Shown in pieces: positions 1 through 6,129 of a stretch of DNA of 20,655 bases (position 1 is the first letter of the stretch; each line of letters starts with the position of its first letter). The stretch lies in IMG/VR virus record IMGVR_UViG_3300042731_000190, positions 1 through 20,655 of that record. One strand, 5' to 3'. The stretch is from a virus. The translations under genes and the position numbers were made by a program. The notes beneath the pieces are model-generated. The model was not told the origin of the DNA, searched no databases, and worked only from the letters and a program-made list of their open reading frames with translations.

Positions 1-752
1 AACTATTGGATGACCAAGCGGGAGACCCTGACTTCCCTTTTGAGTTCGGCCTCATCAGGGACGAGGTAGAGGGTCTTGATAGGGGCAACTTGGGTATCAT
101 CTTTGCCAGACCAGAGGTAGGTAAGACCACCTTCTGCTGTTTCCTAGCTGCAAGTTATGTACGTGCAAAGCAAAACGTAGTATATTTTTCTAACGAAGAG
201 CCAGCAAAGAAAATAAAGTTGCGTCTCATCCAATCGTTTTTCGAAGTTACAAAGGAAGAACTTGACAAGAATCGTGCGAAGTACGTACCATTGTGGGATG
301 AGCATATTGCACCGTACTTCAAAATCATGGCCTCTGTGGGTACGAGTGTTGAAGAGGTAGACGAGTACGCCAAGCTGAACAAGCCTGACATAATCTTCTG
401 TGACCAGCTTGATAAGTTTCGTATCGCTGGTGAGTACAACCGTGGTGATGAGCGGTTGAAAGAGATATATGTCAACGGACGCGAGATTGCCAAGCGCAAT
501 AACTTACTGTTCTGGGCTGTGTCGCAGGCAAGTAATGATGCCCATGACCGACAGTTCATCGACTACTCCATGATGGATAACTCGAAGACAGGTAAGGCTG
601 GTGAGGCAGACATTATCATTGGTATTGGTAAGACAGGTTCGAGTGAGGTGGAGAACACCGTACGACACATTTGTATATCAAAGAACAAAATTAACGGATA
701 TCACGGCATGATAAATGCACAGATAGACATAGCAACGGGAGTGTATTACTGA
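1..752 (+). CDS. Replicative DNA helicase, DnaB/T7 gp4-type RecA-fold domain (5' partial)
   Basis: The frame is open from the window edge, so the N-terminus (a primase or DnaB N-domain, if present) is missing. The visible ~249 residues form a RecA-like ATPase core. A Walker A loop ARPEVGKTT (nt ~105-131) has Glu where helicases of this family usually have Gly. It is followed by a conserved strand ending FSNEEP, a Walker B strand DIIFCDQLDKF (nt ~384-416) and a sensor-like FWAVSQAS with the conserved Gln. Late in the protein, ADIIIGIGKT and SKNKING fit the C-terminal DnaB motifs. By family knowledge it unwinds DNA at the fork as a hexameric ring. It is directly followed (TGATG overlap) by the polymerase exonuclease gene, which supports a fork role. 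The family call is confident; whether a primase is fused upstream cannot be seen. Confidence 0.88.
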   Translation, partial: LLDDQAGDPDFPFEFGLIRDEVEGLDRGNLGIIFARPEVGKTTFCCFLAASYVRAKQNVVYFSNEEPAKKIKLRLIQSFFEVTKEELDKNRAKYVPLWDEHIAPYFKIMASVGTSVEEVDEYAKLNKPDIIFCDQLDKFRIAGEYNRGDERLKEIYVNGREIAKRNNLLFWAVSQASNDAHDRQFIDYSMMDNSKTGKAGEADIIIGIGKTGSSEVENTVRHICISKNKINGYHGMINAQIDIATGVYY

Positions 753-1330
753 TGCGTGTTCTTACCTTTGATGTAGAAACCACACATAAAGACAAGCCTA
801 GTGGTGGTACAACTGCGTTGCCACATTTTGGCAATCGTCTTGTATCTGTAGGTTTCAAGTGGCTGGGTAATGATGTACAATATCTATGCTTTCATCATGC
901 AGACCGTGAGCCTAGCCGTGATGCGTTCAACATCTTTCAAGATGCTTTGCGTCTTGCAGATGTGGTAGTTGGACAAAACATTAAGTTTGATTTACAATGG
1001 GTACGCTCATGTAATTTTACCTACGAGGGGCATGTATATGACACGATGGTTGCGGAATACCTGCTGGCGAAGGCGAGGCGTTGGCCTCTTGGCCTTGCTG
1101 CTCTTGCCCAAAAGTATGGTGGCATACAGAAGGAGAAAGACCTCGTTCAGCCATATCTCAAGAATGGGAAGACATTCTACGAGATACCGTGGGAGATAGT
1201 AGAAGAGTACGGCATAGCTGACGTAGCCGCTACAGAACACGTTGCACTCAAGCAATTAGAAGCCTTTGGCACAACCTTTGAGGAACTTTATGGAAAACGA
1301 ACTGATACCGACACTGAAGCTGTCGCTTGA
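752..1330 (+). CDS. DNA polymerase 3'-5' exonuclease subunit (DnaQ-like, family A exo domain)
   Basis: This 192-residue protein is a stand-alone version of the proofreading domain of a family A DNA polymerase. Exo I is FDVETT near residue 6 (the DxE metal ligands). Exo II is NIKFDLQW (NxxxFD) near residue 76. Exo III is YGIADVAAT (YxxxD) near residue 153. It should remove misincorporated 3' nucleotides. The ATG at 752 overlaps the helicase stop (TGATG), with GGGAG about ten bases upstream. The end runs 41 bases into the polymerase gene in a different frame. The two proteins sum to about 705 residues, matching T7 gp5 (704), so the pair is a split version of one polymerase. Confidence 0.9.
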   Translation: MRVLTFDVETTHKDKPSGGTTALPHFGNRLVSVGFKWLGNDVQYLCFHHADREPSRDAFNIFQDALRLADVVVGQNIKFDLQWVRSCNFTYEGHVYDTMVAEYLLAKARRWPLGLAALAQKYGGIQKEKDLVQPYLKNGKTFYEIPWEIVEEYGIADVAATEHVALKQLEAFGTTFEELYGKRTDTDTEAVA

Positions 1331-2831
1331 GATGACAGACGTACTCGCCAAGATAGAGTACAACGGTCTGAAGATAAACCTCAACACACTTGAGCAGATA
1401 CGAGAAGAATACGAAACTGAGATGCACGAATTGGAGATGCGTCTGGACAGCTTGGCACGTGATGCTATGGGGGATACACCCATCAATCTTGCCAGCCCGG
1501 ACGACAGGTCGATGCTCCTATACTCACGCAAAGTTGCAGACAAAACCCTCTGGTCACAAGTGTTCAATCTGGGGCATGAGGTGCGTGGCTCTACTCGCAA
1601 ACCAAAAATGCGTACTCGCATGAGAGCCAAAGACTTTAAAGAAAACGTACGTGGTTTGACACGTGTAGTGTACAAGACAGAAGGGCAACGTTGTCCAGAC
1701 TGTGATGGTGAGGGACGCTTTCATCCACTGCGTAAGGATGGTACACCCAGCAAAGCAGTGCGAGTTTGTAAGACATGTAAAGGTACGGGTGTCCTGTACC
1801 GTAGTACCGGTGAGGTAGCTGGCTTCAAGCTTGTGCCTCGTAATCCTTTGGACGTTGCGTCTGCTGGTTTTAAAACAGACAAAGTTACACTTGAGGAACG
1901 TGCGCCAGAACTTAGCGGTGAGGCTCGTGACTTTGCAGAATCGTACGTAAGGTACAATGCCTTGCGTACCTATTTAAGTACTTTTGTTGAAGGGATGCAA
2001 AACAATGTTGATGAGAATGGTTTCATACACCCAGAATTTATGCAGTGTGTTACGGCGACGGGTCGCCTTTCGAGCCGCAATCCTAACTTTCAAAATATGC
2101 CACGTGGAAATACCTTCGCTATACGCAAGGTTGTTGAGAGCAGGTTCGAAGGCGGTCAGATACTTGAGGGGGATTACTCTCAGCTAGAGTTTCGTGTTGC
2201 TGGCTTCTTGGCTAATGATGAGGGTATCATGTCAGACGTACGGGCTGGCACGGATGTACATAGCTACACAGCCAGTGTGATAGGTTGTAGTCGGCAAGAA
2301 GCCAAAGCACATACTTTTAAGCCGCTGTACGGTGGTGTGAGTGGCACTGAAGACCAGCAAAGATACTACCGTGCGTTCAAGGAAAAATATGCAGGTGTCA
2401 AGGAGTGGCACGAGAGGTTACAGAGAGAAGCTGTAAAGCATAAGCAAATTAAACTACCATCAGGCAGACAATATGCTTTTCCAGATGCAAAGTGGACAGA
2501 GTGGGGTACAGCTACAAATCGCACCGCTATCTGTAACTATCCGGTGCAGGGATTTGCAACCGCAGACCTGTTGCCTGTGTGTCTTATACGTCTTAGCCAC
2601 CTAGTGGAACAAAATAATCTACAGTCTGTAATTTGTAATACCGTGCATGACTCTATTGTAATGGACGTACATCCAGATGAAAAAGACATTTGTATCAAGC
2701 TGATGACTGAGGCTATGTTAGCGATACCTGAAGAGGTACAAAAGAGGTATAATGTACAGTATACTATGCCTGTTGACATAGAATTAAAAATAGGATACAA
2801 CTGGCTTGACTTACATGAAGTCAATGTGTAG
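1290..2831 (+). CDS. Family A DNA polymerase, polymerase domain, with internal zinc-knuckle pair
   Basis: This 513-residue protein carries the thumb, fingers and palm of a PolA/T7-type polymerase but no exonuclease domain. ATGRLSSRNPNFQNMP precedes motif A, DYSQLEFR (D295). Motif B is RQEAKAHTFKPLYGG (R335, K339, F343, Y347). Motif C reads HDS (residues 453-455) where most relatives have HDE. At residues 135-167, in the thumb region, there are two DnaJ-like CxxCxGxG knuckles (C135, C138, C160, C163). The ATG at 1290 is chosen because GAGGAA precedes it by four bases; an in-frame TTG at 1266 is possible but lacks such a site. The start lies inside the upstream exonuclease gene, which suggests coupled translation. 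The protein should be the replicative polymerase, working with the adjacent exonuclease. Confidence 0.93.
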   Translation: MENELIPTLKLSLEMTDVLAKIEYNGLKINLNTLEQIREEYETEMHELEMRLDSLARDAMGDTPINLASPDDRSMLLYSRKVADKTLWSQVFNLGHEVRGSTRKPKMRTRMRAKDFKENVRGLTRVVYKTEGQRCPDCDGEGRFHPLRKDGTPSKAVRVCKTCKGTGVLYRSTGEVAGFKLVPRNPLDVASAGFKTDKVTLEERAPELSGEARDFAESYVRYNALRTYLSTFVEGMQNNVDENGFIHPEFMQCVTATGRLSSRNPNFQNMPRGNTFAIRKVVESRFEGGQILEGDYSQLEFRVAGFLANDEGIMSDVRAGTDVHSYTASVIGCSRQEAKAHTFKPLYGGVSGTEDQQRYYRAFKEKYAGVKEWHERLQREAVKHKQIKLPSGRQYAFPDAKWTEWGTATNRTAICNYPVQGFATADLLPVCLIRLSHLVEQNNLQSVICNTVHDSIVMDVHPDEKDICIKLMTEAMLAIPEEVQKRYNVQYTMPVDIELKIGYNWLDLHEVNV

Positions 2832-2834
2832 AAT
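2806..2834 (+). promoter_or_regulatory. Sigma70-like promoter ahead of the ssDNA-binding gene
   Basis: TTGACT (2806-2811) and TAGAAT (2829-2834) are separated by exactly 17 bases, and each matches the bacterial consensus at five of six positions. Initiation would fall near 2841, just upstream of the ribosome site GGAGAA (2861) and the ATG at 2871. A second TTGACA at 2773 with TACAAC 17 bases on (2796) may form a tandem promoter. The -35 lies in polymerase coding sequence, so chance similarity is possible. A separate promoter for an abundant ssDNA-binding protein would make sense. Confidence 0.45.
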
Positions 2835-2870
2835 CAATCTACGCAACCCTGATTGGAAATGGAGAATCGA

Positions 2871-3707
2871 ATGGGAAATATTGTAAATAATGAACTGGAC
2901 TCTTTGGTAGCTGCGTTTAATTCTAATGATGAAACTGCTTTGATGGCGGCTTCTGGTCAACAGACCCAACAGAAACAAACTGGTTTACCGCGATTAAATA
3001 TTAACTATGATATGGAAACTGAAGATGGCATTGCTCTAACGCGAGGTGATTGGAAAGTGTACGTTGATGGTAGGTTCTTGTATGCGCCTACTGTGCAATT
3101 ACGTCCTATTCTGCGTACTTTTGAGTATAGCTTGTGGGATGCAGATGAAGGGGGCTTTAAATGTAAGTCTGTGCAGAAACCAACTATATCGGGTGACTTT
3201 CCTGATTCGGATGGCACGAATAAATGTGGTCGTCTTCGTCGTGATGAAGAAGAAACTGCATCAGAGGAAGTGCAAATGCGGTCTCGTGCCGTTGTTTGCA
3301 ATCAGGTAATCTACGGTCAACTGTCAGGTAATTTTAAAGCTGCAGATGGCACGGAAGTTACTTTGGATGCCCAGCCTATCGTAGCGTATTTCAAACGTTC
3401 TGGGTATAAGCCGATTGGAGATTTCATTGATGGGCTTTCTCGTCAAAAGAAATTGATGCAACGTCAGGTTATGAATCTGGCAACGTCTAAGGCCAAGAAG
3501 GGCAGTGTCACTTACTGGATTCCTGTTCCTACTTTGCATGGTGAAGTTCCTATTACAGAGGCTGATAAGCAACTGATGGGTATGTTTGCTGAGACTGTAT
3601 CTGCACATAATAATTATGTGATGGAGCAGAACCGCGAAGCCACTAAGTTTGCAAGTGGTGGAGACTTTGACTTAGCAGACGACTTTACTGATGTTGACGC
3701 TGCTTAG
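2871..3707 (+). CDS. Probable single-stranded DNA-binding protein
   Basis: This 278-residue protein has no family that I recognise with certainty. It is beta-rich in the middle (for example GDWKVYVDGRFLYAP and VVCNQVIYGQLSGNF). It then has a basic helical stretch (LSRQKKLMQRQVMN, with TSKAKKG soon after) and ends in a strongly acidic tail, DFDLADDFTDVDAA. Phage ssDNA-binding proteins such as T7 gp2.5 use an acidic C-terminal tail to contact the polymerase and helicase. Position between polymerase and nuclease genes fits that job. The call is therefore inference from tail and context. The ATG at 2871 has GGAG six bases upstream; an ATG at 2859 is in frame but has a poorer site. The last 17 bases overlap the next gene. 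Confidence 0.5.
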   Translation: MGNIVNNELDSLVAAFNSNDETALMAASGQQTQQKQTGLPRLNINYDMETEDGIALTRGDWKVYVDGRFLYAPTVQLRPILRTFEYSLWDADEGGFKCKSVQKPTISGDFPDSDGTNKCGRLRRDEEETASEEVQMRSRAVVCNQVIYGQLSGNFKAADGTEVTLDAQPIVAYFKRSGYKPIGDFIDGLSRQKKLMQRQVMNLATSKAKKGSVTYWIPVPTLHGEVPITEADKQLMGMFAETVSAHNNYVMEQNREATKFASGGDFDLADDFTDVDAA

Positions 3708-4575
3708 TATTCAAGACTTTTTGGACAAAGCAAGCAGGGGGGAACTTGATGTCTCCCCTGCATCACTTAATAAATTTAAAATTGAATGTCGTGAAGCTGC
3801 TGCAAAACAGCTAAAGCGTGAGAAACGCGAATGGTACGTTCGCATGTCCGGTCTTGGTCGTCCCATGTGTCAGCAGATGCTAGACAGAGATGGTGTCGAA
3901 GAGGAGATGGAATACAATGCTGTGTTCCGCTTTCTGTTTGGTGACCTGACTGAAGCGGCAATGATGCTTGTACTGCGAGAGGCCGGTGCGGACATTAGAG
4001 GCGCACAGGAGAAGTGTTCTTTACATCTTGATGGGTACATAGTCAGAGGTACGCTTGACCTCATCCTGCGCGATTCTATGGGCATTGACAGGGTGTGGGA
4101 TATTAAGTCTGCCAGTGATTGGGCGTTCAAGAACAAATGGATTGGCGGGTACGAGAAGTTGCTCGATGAAGACCCGTTTGGGTATATCATGCAGGGCTTT
4201 TTATACGCTGAAGCAATGGGTATGCCGTTTGGCGGTTGGCTCGTTGTAAACAAATCATCCGGTGAGATACTTGAAGTGCCTGTTCCTGAGTGGCACGACA
4301 CAGATAAGCATAAGTATCTGGAAGAAGCAAAGCGTCGTGTAAAGGTACTGAATGACCCTGATGCACCGTTCGTAAAGTTTGAACCAGAAGATGAGACCTA
4401 TCGTAGACAAGGACAGATTATCAAAACGGGTAACAAGATACTACCTCGCGTATGTGGATTCTGTGGTTACCGCGCACATTGTTGGCCTGATGCAATCTTA
4501 CGAGAAAAAGTAACCTCACAGGCTAAGAACCCTCCTAAAACATGGTATACTAGATTAAAAAAGAAAGAAATCTAA
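3691..4575 (+). CDS. RecB/Cas4-like PD-(D/E)XK nuclease with probable Fe-S cluster
   Basis: This 294-residue protein shows the RecB nuclease signature: FGDLTEAA with E88, GTLDLI with D123, the strand VWDIKSAS with D137 and K139, and a QxxxY motif (QGFLYA, Q168-Y172). One cysteine before the nuclease core (C60) and three after it (C255, C258, C264, in CGFCGYRAHC) match the four-cysteine arrangement that holds a 4Fe-4S cluster in Cas4 and AddB. By family knowledge it would be an exonuclease or flap-type nuclease used in recombination or in degrading host DNA. The ATG at 3691 lies inside the previous gene and has no good Shine-Dalgarno, so translation is probably coupled. A strong RNA stem-loop (3734-3761) occupies its first codons. 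Confidence 0.82.
   Translation: MLTLLSIQDFLDKASRGELDVSPASLNKFKIECREAAAKQLKREKREWYVRMSGLGRPMCQQMLDRDGVEEEMEYNAVFRFLFGDLTEAAMMLVLREAGADIRGAQEKCSLHLDGYIVRGTLDLILRDSMGIDRVWDIKSASDWAFKNKWIGGYEKLLDEDPFGYIMQGFLYAEAMGMPFGGWLVVNKSSGEILEVPVPEWHDTDKHKYLEEAKRRVKVLNDPDAPFVKFEPEDETYRRQGQIIKTGNKILPRVCGFCGYRAHCWPDAILREKVTSQAKNPPKTWYTRLKKKEI
3734..3761 (+). promoter_or_regulatory. Strong stem-loop at the ssDNA-binding/nuclease junction
   Basis: A ten-pair stem (3734-3743 with 3752-3761, one G-U pair, seven continuous pairs in the GC-rich base) closes an eight-base loop. It begins 27 bases after the stop codon of the ssDNA-binding gene and lies in codons 15-24 of the nuclease gene. No T-tract follows, so it is not a standard intrinsic terminator. 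It could protect the 3' end of the upstream mRNA, slow polymerase, or reduce translation of the nuclease. Confidence 0.5.
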
Positions 4576-4955
4576 TGCCGTACATCTTGATGAGAGAATA
4601 CGATATAGACTTAATGGCTTTGAACGATGACTTGCACCATGCGTATGTTGAATCACATACAGGTACAGGGGGAGAAAGACGTGTCGTGTATCTTCGTCAA
4701 CATGAAAAGGGGATGCCTATCACACTTAGAGAGAATTACTCTGATGATGGGTTTCTACGTGCAGAAACGTACGAACGAGATGCACGTACTGTCGAGAATG
4801 AATTGTTAAAAATAAGACAACTATCTAATCAAGGGGCAAACATTTGCGTACCACTAGCACCGCTCACAAAAGAACTAGATGCTATTCAAAGACTATCCCC
4901 AAAACTCGCAGGATATCTAAAACAAAGACTAAATTCGATAAACTTAATAGTATGA
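4575..4955 (+). CDS. Hypothetical protein, 126 aa
   Basis: I do not recognise this protein. It is soluble and charged, with no membrane segment, cysteine pair or evident catalytic motif. The N-terminal half looks mixed alpha/beta (VVYLRQHEKGMPITLREN) and the C-terminal half looks helical (RTVENELLKIRQLS, then LTKELDAIQRLSPKLAGYL). The ATG at 4575 overlaps the nuclease stop (TAATG). The stop overlaps the endonuclease I start (ATGA at 4952), so it is translated as part of the same operon. A role in replication or recombination is suggested only by position. Confidence 0.8.
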   Translation: MPYILMREYDIDLMALNDDLHHAYVESHTGTGGERRVVYLRQHEKGMPITLRENYSDDGFLRAETYERDARTVENELLKIRQLSNQGANICVPLAPLTKELDAIQRLSPKLAGYLKQRLNSINLIV

Positions 4956-5353
4956 AACGTAAATTTGCAAATAGAAAATCAGGGTATCGGTCACAGTTTG
5001 AACTCAGTTTGGCACGTAGTTTGAAAGAAAAGAACATACCGTTCGAGTATGAAACAAAGCGACTGACATACATACCTGACCCTAAGACATACACCCCAGA
5101 CTTTTACCTACCAGATACAGACATTTACATTGAGGCAAAAGGCGAGTTGTCTAAGCCAGACAGAGTGAAGATGATTCTGATAAAGAAACAGCATCCTGAA
5201 CTTGACATACGGTTTGTTTTCATGAATTGTCGTAATAAGATATACAGGGGAAGCAAGACAACGTACGCTGATTGGTGCATCCGACATGGGTTTGATTGGT
5301 CAGAGAAACACATACCAGCCGAATGGTTAAGAAAGGCAGACAACGATGAGTGA
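4952..5353 (+). CDS. T7-type endonuclease I (Holliday-junction resolvase)
   Basis: This 133-residue protein matches the T7 gp3 endonuclease I pattern. An early Glu (SQFE, E17) is followed by TPDFYLPDTDIYIEAKG, giving D50, E61 and K63. These correspond in order and spacing to T7 E20, D55, E65 and K67. The family cuts branched DNA such as four-way junctions, which debranches replicating DNA before packaging and helps degrade host DNA. T7 endonuclease I is 149 residues, so length is normal. The ATG at 4952 forms an ATGA overlap with the upstream stop. An earlier in-frame start near 4844 would add a lysine-rich, poorly structured leader overlapping the previous gene and is unlikely. Confidence 0.88.
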   Translation: MKRKFANRKSGYRSQFELSLARSLKEKNIPFEYETKRLTYIPDPKTYTPDFYLPDTDIYIEAKGELSKPDRVKMILIKKQHPELDIRFVFMNCRNKIYRGSKTTYADWCIRHGFDWSEKHIPAEWLRKADNDE

Positions 5354-5696
5354 TGACATAAAGAAGAAAGTAGAAGCAGCAAGTCTGTTACCTGACAGGT
5401 ATTACCTAATCATGAACTATGAAGACGAAGACTCGTTTTCTATGACAGCGTACGACACAACAAAAGGTGAAGTGAATATGGAAAACGTACCCGCTGGCAT
5501 GGTTATGTTGTCTGGTATGATTGAGTTAATGGAAAATGACTTTGACCGTGTGTGGGATGCAGGTGTTGCTCGTCTTAGCTTTATTGCAATGGCGGAATCT
5601 TTTAAACCAGAAAGTAAAGACGGAGAAGATGCTATTGATAAGATTGTTGCGCGAGAAGATAATATTGTGAAAGTAAATTTCGGAGAAACGCAGTGA
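5346..5696 (+). CDS. Hypothetical acidic protein, 116 aa
   Basis: No family is recognised. The protein is acidic (NYEDEDS, ESKDGEDAIDK) with no cysteine and no membrane segment. A short hydrophobic stretch, GMVMLSGMIELM, is more likely a buried helix. The ATG at 5346 overlaps the endonuclease I gene by eight bases, and the stop overlaps the next start (GTGA). An acidic small protein in this position could be a partner or DNA mimic for neighbouring nucleases, but nothing in the sequence shows this. Confidence 0.78.
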   Translation: MSDDIKKKVEAASLLPDRYYLIMNYEDEDSFSMTAYDTTKGEVNMENVPAGMVMLSGMIELMENDFDRVWDAGVARLSFIAMAESFKPESKDGEDAIDKIVAREDNIVKVNFGETQ

Positions 5697-5974
5697 CAAG
5701 CTACATGAACATTATGAAAGAGATAGAAGAAAACGAACAAGCAGGTAAAGAGGCATATAGCGGCTATGATATGGTTGACAAACCCTTCCACTACAATCAG
5801 GCAGGTATCGAGTGCATTGATGCAATCAAAGCGGCGACGGGTACAGGCTTTGAACAATACCTACAAGGGAACATCATCAAGTACGTCTGGCGATACAGAT
5901 ACAAAGGCAAACTACAAGACCTCAAAAAAGCCCAGTGGTATCTCGAAAAGTTAATTGAAGAGAAGACAGAATGA
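5693..5974 (+). CDS. DUF3310 family protein
   Basis: This 93-residue protein carries the DUF3310 signature: DKPFHYNQAGIECIDAI, then GNIIKYVWRYRYKGK, then LKKAQWYLEKLI. The family is common in phages next to nucleotide-metabolism and replication genes. It is often annotated as a nucleotide kinase-like protein, but its activity is not established. The GTG at 5693 is supported by CGGAGAA seven bases upstream and by the GTGA overlap with the previous stop. The stop overlaps the following ATG (ATGA at 5971). A position just before ribonucleotide reductase fits a nucleotide-related role. Confidence 0.88.
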   Translation: MTSYMNIMKEIEENEQAGKEAYSGYDMVDKPFHYNQAGIECIDAIKAATGTGFEQYLQGNIIKYVWRYRYKGKLQDLKKAQWYLEKLIEEKTE

Positions 5975-6129
5975 ACTGTTGGCATTGCAAAACAGAATTA
6001 ATCTGGGGATGTGACCACGACATGGAAGAAGAGAGTAGTTACTTCTCTATGGTCACAGACCTACACTGCCCAAATTGTGGCAGTGAAGTTTCAGTATACT
6101 TACCAAAAGAAAGAAAAACCGATGAATAA
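5971..6129 (+). CDS. Small zinc-ribbon protein, 52 aa
   Basis: This small gene encodes MNCWHCKTEL at its start and LHCPNCGSEV near residue 31. The two CxxC knuckles are separated by about 27 residues, with an extra Cys and His (WGCDHD) between them. That is a typical zinc ribbon. The ATG overlaps the DUF3310 stop (ATGA) and the stop lies eight bases past the next ATG (6122), so it fits the coupled operon exactly. Similar tiny zinc-binding proteins often follow DUF3310 genes in phages. It may bind nucleic acid or a protein partner; its target is unknown. Confidence 0.8.
   Translation: MNCWHCKTELIWGCDHDMEEESSYFSMVTDLHCPNCGSEVSVYLPKERKTDE

Noticed and set aside
1290-1330. Programmed frameshift joining exonuclease and polymerase
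   Set aside because: No classical slippery heptamer was seen in the overlap and the polymerase has its own ATG and GAGGAA site; kept only as an alternative.
2053-2066. GGCGA-CGGG-TCGCC mini-hairpin followed by TTT in the polymerase gene
   Set aside because: The stem has five pairs, there is no real T-tract, and it encodes the conserved TATGRLSS block, which explains the sequence.
4543-4551. Extended -10 promoter element TGGTATACT ahead of the 126-aa gene
   Set aside because: No -35-like hexamer lies at 16-18 bases upstream and the element is inside the nuclease gene, so chance is as likely.
3691-4575. CRISPR-associated Cas4 as part of a CRISPR locus
   Set aside because: No Cas1, Cas2, other cas gene or repeat array is present; the neighbours are phage replication genes.
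4844-4951. Longer N-terminus for endonuclease I
   Set aside because: The added residues are a lysine/threonine-rich stretch made by reading the previous gene in another frame; the ATGA overlap at 4952 is the natural start.
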